A DNA stretch of 64,000 bases from Musa acuminata AAA Group (lineage: Eukaryota > Streptophyta > Magnoliopsida > Zingiberales > Musaceae), in contig NC_088330.1 in assembly GCF_036884655.1 (NCBI RefSeq), positions 32,841,001-32,905,000 on the forward strand, in the 5' to 3' direction. The position numbers were made by a program, and so were the translations under genes. Positions 1 to 15,410 of the stretch are shown piece by piece; positions within the stretch are counted from its first letter, which is position 1; the number at the start of each line of letters is the position of its first letter. Below the pieces are notes generated by a model. The model was not told where the DNA came from, did not search any database, and saw only the letters and a program-made list of their open reading frames with translations.

Positions 1-136
1 TTACTATGATTCCTTGCTGATAACTGTGACGAGGAGGCATAGCAACAACTAAGCAGTTCCACCGGGCATACATAGGCTCCTCTTGCACTTCGTTTCTATG
101 ACACAAAACCTCTCAAGGCTGTGTTTGTCTTTGCAG

Positions 137-214
137 ATCCTCAGTGGGGAGCAGAATTTTGAAGCTCTGGCAGAGGCATCAGGTTATGTTGCTGAAGACT
201 TTCGTCCTTCGTGA
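137..214 (+). CDS. Terminal exon of an unidentified gene (partial)
   Basis: A polypyrimidine tract ending in ttgcag at 131-136 is followed by an open frame of 25 codons ending in TGA at 212-214. The tail reads ILSGEQNFEALAEASG then YVAEDFRPS. It is acidic and hydrophilic, with no membrane segment. The acceptor, the in-frame stop and the untranslated-looking sequence after it fit the last coding exon of a + strand gene lying mostly left of the window. I do not recognise the family. The gene converges on DPM1, which ends at 780 on the other strand. Confidence 0.55.
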   Translation: MLSGEQNFEALAEASGYVAEDFRPS

Positions 215-779
215 GCCTTTCAACAGAAATTGAGAAGAAACATCGCCCAACAATCTGCTGCCTTTGTACGACAGAGTAGTCTCTAGTCTTCACTCCTTCC
301 TCTCAGTCCATGCTTTCCCAGTCATGAGATTTTGATCAGATATATTTAGTGTAAATGTACATAATTTCATTTTCATGTAACAAAGCCACTAAACCAACTT
401 AAACTAAGCCTATGGTTCGTTCATTTACCGGGTTATGCATCTGCTATAATCTGTTGTATCGTGGATGATGAACCCAATGGAAGACAGGATATTTATAAGA
501 TTTGCATATTGTTTTCGTATCCTCTTTGCATACGATATATTCACACTTGGATGTTACCATCGCTCACCAAGCAAGATAAAAAGTTTAGCCGAAAGTAAAT
601 ACATGCAGGCTGCAAAATTTTGGTCACTCAACTTTATCAATGGACTACAAATGATAATGAGTAGTTCATTTTGATGTTCACTTTGACTTGTTTTACATGA
701 AAAAGGAACCAAATGATAATTAGGGATGCTCTACAAATGTTACCAACAAAGTGAGGAACTCGACAATTTGTTCCTCCTG
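215..779. other. Convergent 3' UTRs / intergenic
   Basis: This stretch lies between two convergent gene ends and should contain the 3' UTR of the left-hand gene and that of DPM1. A 69-codon open frame at 465-674 has no recognisable family features and AT-rich, non-coding-like composition. Nothing else is seen. Confidence 0.5.
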
Positions 780-2750
<1,971 letters not shown>

Positions 2751-3611
2751 TATCTTCTAATGGCGAATTTTGGTTTCTGGTAAAAGAATATGGATAAGAA
2801 AACCGAGACAGATCAACTTTACAGGTTTTTTATGCCAACAAATAAAAATGATAACAAAGAGGCATATATCAAACTCGCAAGTTTCAACACCTAAAACACC
2901 ATGGCTTCGGCACTGGGAAATAGCGAGAACATCTAAAACAACATGTTTGGAATCCAATCAAATCATTAAAATGCATTGGTCTCTAATTCTAGCAAGAACC
3001 TAAACTAGTAAACATGCACCGAAGGAGCAATCGTAAAAAGGAATAATCATAAAAAATTCCTAAAATATATGAATAAGAGATTGCCACAGTTCACGTGCAA
3101 CTCCATCTCCATGCAAGAATAGGAATTGATTGAGACGCTTTCCTGATCACAATCATTCAAGATTAAGATTATATATAACTAGATGTAGAAAAGAGTGTTA
3201 AAACAAATCTCACATTGTCCCGTCACATCCAATTCCAATCATCTCCAGTACAGTAGAATCAAGAGACTAAGCACACGTATTTAAAAGAAATCACGAATTC
3301 AAGAGTTCAAGAAATGAAATGCACAATCAGAGGAAGATAGAGGAGGAGGAGATGCGGACCGACTTCGTGGAAACAGGGTGACAGGATTGATGGGGAAACG
3401 GAGAAATCGAGGCGCGGCTGCGATGGAACGGCACGGGAGACAAGGGGACGCGGCCCTCGGCAAAGGCTACGGCGACAGCAGCGGCGGCGGCGGCCGAGGG
3501 TATATTAACTAGGGATTTCGATCCGAAGGTCCTCTCACCAATTCGGAAGTCCCCCGAAACTTGAGATCTCCTTCCTCGACGCTTTTCCGCACGAAAAGAC
3601 AGAAACGCCAC
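2751..3611 (-). promoter_or_regulatory. Probable DPM1 5' leader with intron, and promoter
   Basis: Reading the minus strand, GC-rich sequence at about 3520-3350, with a run of GCC repeats around 3480-3495, resembles a first untranslated exon. A pyrimidine-rich tract ending in ccag at about 2780 would be the acceptor just upstream of the DPM1 ATG, giving an AT-rich 5' UTR intron of about 0.5 kb. A 94-codon open frame at 3611-3327 has an alanine run but no recognisable domain and is more likely leader than protein. The exact transcription start is not determinable. Confidence 0.4.
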
Positions 3612-5281
3612 CGTAGATATATTTTTTTTTTATAAATGAAAAGACAGAATTGCCCACCACAGATACAAAGGTTTATTTAATTATCTATATTTTTATAAAA
3701 ATAAAATATTTAGTCGCTTTTCTTTTATTTTATCGACGAAAATATCACATATGTTTAATGATAAATCGAAATAAGATAAAATTATCACATGCTCAATAAT
3801 AAATTTTATAATATTTTTAATAATAATAACATAGTCGACGATATTAGAAAAAATAAGATTAAATGTTTTACTTTCATTATTTGAAAGTATAAGAATTATG
3901 ATACTAAAGGTAAGAATAATCTATAATTAATCTAATACCAAACGCTTTACACAAGATAATGACATAATAGAATGGATTTCTCATGCTCCAAAACACATAA
4001 ATGCCCACCGAAGAAATAATTATTTTTCTAATGTGAAAAGTCTTCACAATTTCAATTCTACTTGATTTATTATTGGTTGATTCCGGTGGAAAAATTGATA
4101 TTGAGCATGTTTTTCATCTTAAAAATTAAATAGGATATTTCTTTATAAAATTATACTCAATTTTATTAATTGGGAGAAGAATGAATATAAATCATGAATC
4201 AGATTTTGGAGAAATGATACCATTTGATTAGATAATATGTAATCGATAAACAAGGATCAACTTTTTAGCAAAAATATAAAATGTATTATCAAATGTATTT
4301 TAAGTAAGAGATTCTTCAATATCATTCCACAAGATATATTTTCGTTCAAAGAATTCTTAACCAATCATAGGATTCAAAATATCATTTCGATTTCATTAAA
4401 AATGAGGACTCAAAAGATCTCTGATCAGACAAAGATTTAACTAATAAAAAAATATTGAGTTTTTAGGATCATTTTTTTCTTCAAAGGAATGAAGAGATAA
4501 AAATAATCAAAACAATTTTTGAATCTTTATTCACAGAATGTGAGAAAGAATTGTTTTTCTCATATGAATAAACGGAAACACCCAAAGTAGATATCGATTA
4601 CTCCAAAATTAAATGCATCATTCGACTACTTCAAAATTAAAATGTCAAAAAAAACACAGAAATGAGCTTAATTAAAATGTCAAAAAATAAAAATGTAAAT
4701 AAGATTACTCTTATGAGAAGACCCAAACGGCCATTTTAAGATCACAAATTAAATGAATAATGTTAAAATTGATTAGGGTTGGAGAACTCTTGTCCGAATC
4801 AACATCCCTATTTACATACTTAATCAAGTGCATGGAAGCACCATTTACCACCTCAGATATCATCAACTTCAACCTGCCAACTATGATACGAGATGTAAAA
4901 CACTACTTATAATTATATGAACATTCATACATTTATCAGACAGCGAGCAAACTGTATCAAATAACTATTTAAATTCCAAAAGTGGAACTGTATCAGTAGC
5001 AAAGCAAATTTGTCAGAAATGAAGCTTTGTACACTTCACAAAGGATGAATAAACACTTCATCTGTTAGGGCACAAATTAGAAATGTTACAATCCGGTACC
5101 GAACTAATTTGAAATAATTAAACTTTTCGTTCTCTCTGCCAAAGGCAGTTGCTCTTGTGGCTTTCGGTGAACGGAGTTCCGCTTCATGTGTAGGCACATC
5201 GGTGCACACCTCAAAATGCTACTTGATCAAGTGATAAAAGTGTGTTGAATTATCAAAGCTTTAGTAACATATCTTGGTCCT
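3612..5281. other. AT-rich intergenic region and PUS10 3' UTR
   Basis: Very AT-rich sequence with no gene, tRNA or clear terminal repeats recognised. The right end, roughly 4790-5281, should include the 3' UTR of PUS10, which ends at 5282 on the minus strand. Confidence 0.5.
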
Positions 5282-8200
5282 TCAAGCAAACAAGTCCATC
5301 TTCACGTCTACGACATCTAACTGCAATATCTCTGCTCTGCATCCCAGGATGGAACCAATGCTGCCATAACACCATGATAAAATGTTATTACATCAAACCA
5401 ATAAATTCACTAATAATAGAAACAAGTGCCAATTAGAGAACCCAAAACTAAAAACAAGATTGCTTGAAGTTTGAGAATCCAGTATCAATGTAGATCTTTA
5501 TGCATCTAAGAGGTATCCTTCAGGCACCCACAAAATTGTACGATGCATATTTTCAGCAGACAAGTAATGCAAGTAATACATCGTAATACATCCAGCATAT
5601 TCAATTCGTATTGATACAGATAGGTTCGTAAATGAAAACTGTAAAAGCATTTAACTAGCATGCCTCAGTGGATGAAAGTGTTCTGGAGATGAGGCTGAAA
5701 CACTAGTCTAATTAAATCATTATACATTGTTCATCGCATATCATTCTGTAATCTGGCTCAGTTTGAAGCCTATTATAAGTTATCAGAAGCCACAATTTAA
5801 AGCCAAAATGAGAACTGAGAAACGCAACCAGGATGGTAAAAGAAGCTCAAACTTAACTAATTTGATACTGATGTTGGAAAAATGAATGTTGGACAGCCTT
5901 CAAAATAGAATAAGCTAAATCCATTCAAACGGTGTACACTTAAGGATTCTATCAAACCATGCTATCTTTTGGAACCCGTGTTTTCTATGTAAAATCACTC
6001 GAGGTTGCAGAAGAAAACTGCTTGCAATTTTTGCAGTCACCAAAAATGGAAAAATTGAGGAAGGCACAACAGAGATTAGGCAAAAAAGATGTATTATAAA
6101 TATCAAGATCAGCAACTTATATTTTATAAAAATAATAATGATAGTAAACAAAATACTGCAAACCCCAAAAGAAACCTAAATTGTGCCTGATTTATCATCA
6201 GGAGACGCTAGATTGGGAAACATGGACTTGATGATTGGGTAACAATCTGTTTTTCATCATGCAGGTTCTGTTCGAACAAAAAATTATCCAGAAATGTTAT
6301 TCAAGTTTAAGAGCTTAAAGCAAATGAACTGAGGTCCAGAGATCGAATGTTATATGCATAACAATGTTCCAACAATTACTTATACTATAGGACTAAAGGA
6401 GTTCAAGATGAAAAAATGTTTCTTACCTAGGATGTGTTCGTCCAAGATCTCCATGAACAAATTCCTTTATATATGTTCCTGCCTGAACTCGAGTGAAAAA
6501 TATCAAAATTCAGACTGAAAAATTGGTAGTCAAATATCATGATATAGAGAGTTACAATTTTATCTTCTTCCAAGTCTTCATAGAATAGGTAAATCTGATA
6601 TCAAATTGCAATTTAACAACCACCAATAGAAATAGGTCCTTTCATGACTCACAATAGGTAACTATTTGACAGGGAGGATCATTCAGTAGCGGCATCCTGC
6701 CATCACATTTTACTCAAGAAGCATTAAATAAAAATGAGAAACCCCATGTAATATTGTAAGAGAAGCATGTAGGAGAGAACATTGCCAAATCTTCCTTGAC
6801 AGTAGCAACTTCCAGAAGTCCCATGTGTTTCTTTTTATTGTTTGTTGAAAAATGGGATGAATGACACGCTGTTGTGCATGCCTATTTGACATCTACCTTG
6901 CTCGTTTTGGTAAGCATAAAGAAAAAAAGAAAAGCTATCTAAACCAAGAAACAGGATAATGCCCATCAATGAAAATCTTAACCAATGATATAATGCAGAA
7001 AACTAACATTCCACCTTGATCCATGATGGTCAATAGAAGATACTTAAAAAGTGCTGGTATCCTAAACATTTACCAAAGAGAGACTACTAAGTTAGGCGAA
7101 CATGGAAATCTGAGGTCCACTAAAGGCATGATTGCATCCTGCCCATAACTAACGACCGAGAACATGGCAATATCTGGTTAATTAGCTCTCAAAGTAGAAT
7201 ATGAATAGGAAGAGCAGAGGAATCCTGTATGATAAAAGGGTATTCCAGAAACACTAGAATTTCTATCAAAGGGTATTGCATTAGTAGGTGATGGTTTCTT
7301 GAACTATTTCCATATAAAAGCTAAACTTTATGCAAAGCTATAATATCCAACAAAATAAAGTACCATATTAATTTAACGGAATCAATAGTTATCCTGGTTA
7401 AATGAGCATACTCAGCTACAGTCCCCAGCAAAATGTGATAATTCTCCTTCATCCTCCCAGCTTTTTTTTACTTCTCCATTGAATATTCTTTCCTTGGAAG
7501 ATTATCTGCTTGTCTCAATAAATCTTTTGCAGTAATTTGAGTCTGATAGTCTGATGAATATGATAGGCAGAATCGCTCAAAAGCACTTTAAGAATGGTCA
7601 TAGAGCACGGATCATCTATTTGTCTAAAGGACTTACTGAAATGTACCGAGATGTATGATGGATAATTTTTTGTGCTTCAAGTTCTTTTAAAAAATTATAA
7701 AAATTCCAGATATTGTACATATAGGTTAAAAGCAACAACTAGCAAGAGTAAGACAACATTTTAAACATTTACTTAGTACCTGGGTACAGAGATGCAAAAG
7801 AAAATACTGGGAACAACCAGAAATTCTCTCAATCATCATCCTGGTAGAACAATCATTCAGTGAGTATTCAGATGGAAAGTTGAAATAAATTCCTAATAGT
7901 ACAAATACATATACTATAAATTGAACAACCAAATCTTCTCCCAGTATTAGCTGGACAATATAGTGCCTTCTCACCAGCAAATTGAGAAAACATAAAAATA
8001 CTGCATAGGCGTTTGTAATTTCTCATACCAATGTATAGTACGCTTGCGCTCCAATTGACTTCGCCTGTGAAGTACCCTAATTGGGGTTCTTTGTACTATG
8101 TCCTATAGATAAAGCAACAGAATTAATTAAACAAGTCACTACTCATACATGATGTATCATGAAACTATTATAGCAGACAACAAGAGTTGATCAACTAAAC

Positions 8201-11200
8201 AAAGAAATGGGTAGGGAAGAAACCATTGGCAGAACTACCATGCGGAGTTCCAACATGTTATTTCTAGAAAACTTTAAGCTATTTGATTTGGATATTTCAA
8301 ATGCTTCACTAAGCACATGTGGCATAACTACCACCAGTTTACTAGATGTTGCACAGGAGAAATATCTGAAACAGAATATTGCTTGACACCAACATACTGG
8401 ATATCAAAGTGAAAAGCATCTTACCATGTTCTCTAAAGATGATATTTTCTGCAAGTCATCATCTGTCAGTGGACGAGGAAACCAGACTAGAGCAGCATAT
8501 TGTTTCTGTATGAAAAGGAAAGAAGTAAAACATATGTTATCTACAATATCAAATGCAGCGCCATTTCTCATCCAACATAGCTGAAGTTGACACAATTTTA
8601 TGCATCCAATTTTGGATGAACTGCAATTGAACATCGGAAAATAACCTGTTTCTCTGCCTCTCCTTCACGCATCAGAGTCCATGCCTCGCTGCCAATCAAA
8701 GTAAGATTTCTCACCCTAACCTGCAGAGATGAGTTTAAGAAAAAAGAATCAATGAACTAAAGTAGCATTCAGTTGTACCAACATAATAAAACAGGGCACT
8801 AAAAGCAGTTCTATTTTAACATACAAAAGAAAACTCACATATTTCTGATCGTTTCTGTTTAGTTTTTCAGCAATCGGCTCGATGTCGACCTTGGATGGAA
8901 TACATCGTGCATTTGATATTTCAATTAGAAAAGGGCGTCCAGATCCTAACATTCGTACCTGAGCAAAAGTCTCTTCAGTTAATCTAGACAACTAGCATAT
9001 AAAACCTAAAAATAACTTGCATTATCCTCTGAAGGAAAAACAGCATATTACATCAATATCTTCTCTTCCAGCGGCATGAAACTTATAGCTGTCACCTCTG
9101 CATACGGAAAGAACATTCTTCCCAATTATCTCCTAAAAGATGCAGGAGAATCACCAACTCAGTGCAGAAAAAGATATAAACAGAAAAAAATTAAACAGAC
9201 ATTCAGTTCAGTGGCATACCTCAACAGATGCTTCACCCATTCTTTCATCATCAATTACCCAGCGTGTCTGGCTCACCTTCCTTGAGATCTGTATAAAGAT
9301 AAAACATACATTATTGTAAATGCCGGACTCTCTTCCAAGATGTCTTATTATGTAAATCATTTCTTACAAGGAAAGATTTTAACTAATCTACACAAAAGCG
9401 CATGCAAAGTCTACACCAAAACAAGTAAGTACGGAAGAATAAGGTTATAGAATCATGAATTTATAAGACAAAATGGGAAAAACAAACATCAGTTGAGGTA
9501 GGTCATTTTCATATTCAAAGTTTAAGTTATATTATATGTACATCAGCAAAAAAAGCCATATACAGAAGGTGTGCTAAAGTGAAATAAGGCACTACCAATA
9601 CAAAGCATCTCTATCCATTCCTGAACAATCATAAACATGAAACTGTCATACATGTGACAAAGCATCTCTTCAAGAATTCCTTCTATAATGGGTAAGTTGA
9701 ATCAAAGGCAATCTACTTGAGTTTGAATAGCATATTCCTGGTGGAGTTGAAAAGACCATGCCAATGTCAATACCTTCAGATTACACATGTTGTGTCAACA
9801 ATAATTCAAAATACCATGGTATACCAATCAGCACGCACAGTTTGTACTCATCCAAGTGTGGACTGGGTAACGAACTGGCTGGTACTGATTAATATACTTT
9901 AAACCAATACATCAGCACTGGTTTGATCAGAATTTCATATATTTTAACTGTTTTAAGTTGCAGCTATATGCCTTTGACCAAAACAATCAAAATTGATGGC
10001 CAAGTTCTGTTGATGATTTAATCACTTTGGTGAAGCATCTAACTGTCTCAAAGCACAGCAAATTCGTGATTGAAAATAGTGACATACCTTCAGGTACCGA
10101 CCACCAACATACATTGGCACCCTGTAGCAAGTAGTTATCAGATGGCATGATTTTGAAGTCTGAAAATACAAAATTCTAATGAGAGTGGAAGAATATGAAA
10201 CCCTTTATGAAAGAAAATTTTTGAGGGGCAAAAAGAGTTACCTTCTCTGGAGGCAATTTAAAACGCTCACAAAAGACATGATCCTGCATACCATCTAGTG
10301 CTCGCAAAACGGCAGCATCCGATTCACTGCAGGATTGTTCATCAGAATCTCTTAAAGGTTTCTCGTGTGAACCATCAGCTTTAACCACATTATCCTTTGA
10401 TCCTGTAGAAAGTATCAGCAAGAATCAGACAAAAGTGATTAAACGATCAAGAAGATATTATTCCGAATATCCATAAGAGTTTTTTACTATATAGGTTGCA
10501 TTGCTGGGATGGAGATCAAATCTAGCAGTGGTTAAACCAAGTTTCAGAAGGATAACAATGAAATCTCACCAGAACCATCCCGACACTCCAAAATGAATGG
10601 AATGGTGTTCGGAAAGAAAATGAAATCTTACATATATGAGAAAAAAATTTCAAAGAGCGAGATACTATGTTAAAAATATAAATCACATTAATTATGAATT
10701 ACTTCTCGAAAAAATTCATCATCTGCATTATAAACAATCAAGTACATGACAAATCACTGAAGAAGGTTTGCAAGTGAACCATGGCAACATATTGTTTGGT
10801 TTCATCACATGATATCTTCACTACCACCATGATAAACAACTAACCACCTAAAAATTCTAGATTGGAATAGAGTAACCACCAATAGATCCTTTGGTTCCAT
10901 AACAATGCTATTGCTATCAGTTATATTGGAAAATTCCAACAGCTTAATGAACAAAATCCTAATTGATAATCCACAGAGCTGAAAGGATGAGTTTGTGTAC
11001 TTGTAAAATTAGTTGCCATAACATGTTCTTGATGTTAAATTAGATAAGGCATTGGCCATATGCATTCAAGTATCAAATTCTTTTCGAATATTATTAAATC
11101 TACACTCAAAAGTACATGGAACAGGCAAGGAAACATTGCTTTTTATACGGTAACTGTAGCTTCTAATAAGAAACTTATAGGAAAGCAGGTAAGCTTCTTG

Positions 11201-13548
11201 GACCAAAGACAAATACGATAAACCTGTCTTTGCTCTCTTGCAGGGAAGATCATTTGCCAAGGAACTCTGAAGACTTCTTGAAGCCTCAAGATGTGAATAT
11301 GTAAGACGAATATGAAATGAGTTGACACCAGATATGACATCCTGAAAATATAATTCTAAATAATATTTAAAAAAACCACTACATTAAGCTAGATGAAATT
11401 ATCAGTGAATTCCCAGAAACATAATGAAGACAAGGGACAATGTAAAAAGGGTTCAAAGTACCAAATGTTTTTCAAGTGATGCAGTTATTGAAGATCTCAA
11501 AGCATCCTTTACAGAAATTCGCTCACAAAGGAACTTTGTTGAGAACCATTCTTCACATTCATATTTGTTTTTCATATACAACCTATAAAGCACATGGAAA
11601 CACCATAGGAACAGGAACAAAATACAATGTAGCATTTACTGAAAATGTAACCAAAAATTTAACTAAAAAAATCAAATAAAAAAGTTTGACACCAAAGAGC
11701 CACTAAAACTATTTGCCCAAAAGCACATAGGAAAAAAATACATAATATGACATTCAACTGGCGTAAGCTTCCAATACACCGTAGGCAAAACATTACTTGG
11801 AAATGATAGAACAATGACCAGCAAGATCTAGTTGAAGTACCACAGTTATGTCAACTACATAAGATGACATCAATGTTGCTCCAGCCACAGTTTTGATTTT
11901 CAAATACCAGTCCAGAATTGTGACCATACAGACTCATAGCAACCATCACAACTGAACATTTATATTTCTTTGAAATTTTTATAATTCTAATTCCTTTTAA
12001 CTTTATTACCTATTATCAATCATATGACAAAAAAATTCATAAAATAAAACTTTCACCATCTCAAATTAAATGATTACTTTTTAAAAGAAAATAATTTGCC
12101 TTTCAAGTTAAGGCATGTAAGACAACTTACAACAACTAAGTCTTCTGCTTCATAATCTCATAAAGATTACACTTTTGTTATCATAGCATATTACTGGAAT
12201 TAATATAAGTTAGCCACCATATTTTCCACCCAAGTCATCAAATTACTTCATATGACACCTAAAAGCACTCCACCAGTGCACTGAAGTTGCCCAAGGGCTT
12301 AAAATTTTCAGGATATTCTGTCTCACAAAAGTGATAAATTTAATAAGATGATCACTTAATAATACAAAATACAATAGCTGATATCATCATATTTGTTTTT
12401 ACACTTATATGTCATGTTAATTTTACTATTGCAGGTTAAAGCCAATCATCATTATTGGTAGGACTTTACAATATATTTGGAATTAACTGTTCAAAATTAC
12501 AAATTCAACACTAGTAGAGTGTGACAAACAATTAAGAGTTGAAGTATACTAAATGTATTAGGTGAAGTTCATCAAGAAAAGAAAGTTACCTGATAGCTCG
12601 TTCATTAGCCACTACCACAGGAGGTATTGAGACTTCAAAAGAAAAGCCATCAATGTCATAGTCCTCTTGCTTCACAAGTTCAGCAATGGCAGCTGTAAAA
12701 TCATCAACAGGAACTCTTTTTGTGGGTTCTCGATCTTGGTGTAATGAAAGTTGTAGTATGCCTAAACATATGCTACAGTATTCTCGGACATTTTCTGTAT
12801 CTCTTGAAGTATATGCACATCGGATAATTCCATCGGATGCGACCCCATTTTCTTCATTATCCCCGTGGAACTTATCTTGTTCCTCAAGGAATGATTGCAA
12901 GATTGCATTTGTAATCAATGGGCAAGAGTAAGCACGCCCATGAACCCCAAACAACCGAAAGATGCAGCGAACGCATACCTAGACAATACGACATCAGCAA
13001 TATTAACCACTACTTCAACCAGTTTCATATCGAAAGATGCAGCGAACACATACCTAGACAATACGACATCAGCAATATTAACCACTACTTCCAGTTTCAT
13101 ATTTTTCAAGACTATTACCACGCAAATCATAATGTAAGCGCTACGACTCGTTTGTCCCTTTTGAGAAGCAATATTACATGCTAAAAAGGAAAACTAAAGC
13201 ATGAAAAAAAAGAAACGTTTAGAAGTATGAGAATGTGAAAAATATGAAGCAACTACGATTCAAATCACAAAACCAAAATTGTTGCATCTCAACGTTATCA
13301 GGAAACAAGCTTAGAAGACTGATTATATATTAGGAAGACGTTCGTCTCTAAGAAACCGGCTTCCAAAAGAACATAATTAGCATGGAAAAAGAAGAAAGCA
13401 GCCGTGAGGACCAATTCAAACAATAGGACATAGAACGACGGACCCCAACGGAGAGGAGGTCGAGAACGGCGTGAGGAGGAGGAAGCGAGCCAGCCACTAG
13501 ACTTAGGGTTCGCCTCGCCTCTTCCATCTCTTCTTCGTTCGTCGCCAT
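5282..13548 (-). CDS. PUS10: tRNA pseudouridine synthase Pus10 (15 exons, 553 aa)
   Basis: Pus10 isomerises uridine to pseudouridine in the tRNA T-loop (positions 54/55 in archaea and eukaryotes). Exons: 13548-13444, 12978-12590, 11582-11462, 11341-11224, 10402-10242, 10159-10088, 9288-9220, 9132-9052, 8958-8839, 8720-8646, 8505-8425, 8102-8029, 7840-7780, 6482-6427, 5360-5282; they total 1662 nt. The N-terminal accessory (THUMP-containing) part has the two cysteine pairs expected to bind zinc, VCVRC (C37/C40) and YCSIC (C103/C106). The catalytic domain shows YVGGRYLK, QTRWVID, GREDID (367-372, with the likely catalytic Asp370) running into VRMLGSGRPF, then KQYAALVW, QRTPIRVLHRR and the C-terminal YIKEFVHGDLGRTHPSIGS. 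All hallmark motifs are intact. The start is the ATG that begins the 35-codon first exon; its donor (gtccgt) is weak, so exon 1 is the least certain. The left edge of exon 2 lies in a tandem duplication described separately. Confidence 0.93.
12956..13102. repeat. 75-bp tandem duplication spanning the PUS10 exon-2 acceptor
   Basis: Two copies with a 75-bp period, 12956-13030 and 13031-13102, nearly identical apart from one substitution (gcatacc/acatacc) and a short deletion in the second. Each copy holds the end of intron 1, the acceptor tctag, and the first 20-odd bases of exon 2 (encoding VCVRCIF). The functional acceptor is the proximal one, with exon start at 12978; the duplicate acceptor would start an exon at 13053. 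Confidence 0.9.
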
Positions 13549-14106
13549 CGTAGGAACATGGGAATGGGGAGGGTTTCCTCGGCTTGATTTGGGTTTTGGA
13601 GGAAGGGAGAGGGATGGGATCCTCTCCAATTCTCACATCTGAACCGCCCATGTGTCCCGTCTTGACATATGGTCCGTCCATCGAGGTAAGCGTGGTAATA
13701 AATGGACGGATGATGTGTGACGACCAGACCAAGGGGTTGTTGAGATGGGAGAATAGGAATCCTACGTCTACACATGGGTTGGAGGGGATCCATCACAAAT
13801 AGAAGATAACGGGTCCACATAACGGGCGTGGCTCAATCACAGTCCAATCCGATCCATATGCGAGGATTTTGAACTCCGTTTCGCTGAGTGGTATTAACTC
13901 GAAATGATGCTTTACGAAGCAAATAAAGCAGGAAAGGCTATCTTCCAAACTCAATAGGAGAAAGCAATACCAGCAGTTCGTATTCTCTATACTGAAGCCA
14001 ACAATTCACACTTACTCCAACACTAACACCAACTGCACAAAATGAGAACAAAAACAACACTCTCCAATCTCTCATTATGTTTGTGATGCAGGTTTGCAGT
14101 AACACT
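13549..14106. other. PUS10 promoter/5' UTR and NAC 3' UTR
   Basis: This gap separates two minus-strand genes: the upstream region of PUS10 lies at its left and the 3' UTR of the NAC gene at its right. Several overlapping open frames exist on both strands at 13300-13820, but they are shadows of the GC-rich PUS10 first exon and its leader. No TATA box is evident. Confidence 0.5.
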
Positions 14107-15341
14107 TTAGAAGTAGAGAGTGTTGGCAAAAGGAGACCATTGATCCACCCATGGGCTGCGCAGCTGCGCCAGGAGCGGGTCCTGCAACCAGTCGAAGCTG
14201 TACATGGGAACCTGCAGCTCCGGCAGGTTCACCGATCGAAATGTCGTCGAAGTGACCTCTGCATCCTTCGCCGGCTCCGCCTCCTTGGCATCTGTGTACT
14301 CGGAAGGGAAGGAGGGGCTCCGGTTGTTGTCTTGGTTGGAGATGGACGTGGTGTCGGCGACGGACCGGCAAATCTGGGACTCCCTCGTCGTCTCTTCTTC
14401 TGAGGCTGCTCTTTGCTCCAACTCCTTCAATGACGTTGCTTTCCTGTAGATCTTGCATAGCACCAGGTCTTCCTGCACGACACACCGGCACAGGTGAGTC
14501 ACTGGAACTACGTTCTCTATTATTGCTCAAGGATTCAAGACCACTCGGAAGGGAGTGATCACAGCAATATATTCATGCTAAATAGACCATTAGATCTTGC
14601 ATTCTTTTTCTCACTCAGATTCGAGGTCAACCTTCTGGTCCAAGTTGTTGACCTGGAAACAAGATCAGTGGTCCAAGAAATCTAATCCATCATGCCATGT
14701 TTCTATTTGGAATGATGGTCACGATCGAGACAATCACCAAACTATAATTGCAAGTATATGATGATGCAGTGTGGACACGCACCGCGGTGGTGCTTACCTT
14801 GGCAGAAGCGGCGGTGGAAGTAGATGAGAAACTCTCCGGCAGGCGGTACTCATTCATGACCCAGTCGGTCTTGGTCCCCCGAGGCGCCCGGCCCCGGTAG
14901 AACACCAGCGTCTTCTTCAACCCGATGAGCCGTTTCGGGTCCGCCACGCTCCGTATCGGCCGGTCCGAACCCGTCGCCTTCCAGAATCCCCGCTCTGTCG
15001 TCCGGTTGGGCCGTCCACCGCTGCCGATCCTCCGGTCCCTGGGCACGAAGAAGTACCACTCCCTCTCCCCTATCTTCGCCAGACCTGACCACAAGCACAA
15101 ATCAAAGTCTACTCAGCAAAAATCTATCAGCACAATCATCTTGCAGACGACGCAAACGGTGAGAGTTGCACGCACCTGGGAGCTCCCATGGATCATAGTG
15201 GTAGATGTTGAGTCTGCCGATGATATCGAAGTTAAGTTTCTTCCCTTGCACTTCACTTCTGAGGTAGAAATCCAACAGCTCCACCTCGGTCGGATGAAAC
15301 CTGAAACCTGGTAGATCAAGCTCCGATCCTTTTCTGTCCAT
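14107..15341 (-). CDS. NAC domain transcription factor (3 exons, 272 aa)
   Basis: A plant-specific DNA-binding regulator, expected in the nucleus. Exons: 15341-15176, 15084-14798, 14472-14107. The NAC domain covers about residues 9-165, with subdomains A to E readable: [18 protein letters not shown] (10-27), then [61 protein letters not shown] and [12 protein letters not shown]. The intron positions are the two typical of NAC genes. Subdomain A reads PTEVELL rather than the usual PTDEELI. The C-terminal activation region is Ser/Asp/Glu-rich and ends with a tryptophan-containing segment ([19 protein letters not shown]). I cannot place the subfamily confidently. A TATA box sits 63 bp upstream of the ATG. 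Confidence 0.95.
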
Positions 15342-15403
15342 TTAGCCAGTACCCGGTGCCGGATTTGTGTCGCTTGAGGAGGAACGGAAGGTTCATGAAG
15401 TGC

Positions 15404-15410
15404 TTATATA
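15404..15410 (-). promoter_or_regulatory. TATA box of the NAC gene
   Basis: On the minus strand the sequence reads TATATAAG about 63 bp upstream of the NAC start codon, so the 5' UTR would be roughly 30-35 nt. Confidence 0.6.

Noticed and set aside
3327..3611. 94-codon minus-strand ORF upstream of DPM1
   Set aside because: It lies in the likely untranslated leader, has an alanine run from GCC repeats and no recognisable domain, and would not join in frame with DPM1 exon 1 in any obvious way.
13298..13820. Overlapping ORFs of 93-144 codons near the PUS10 start
   Set aside because: Only the frame beginning at 13548 gives a sensible PUS10 N-terminus that joins exon 2 in phase. The upstream Met of the same frame at 13629 would add an unconserved extension.
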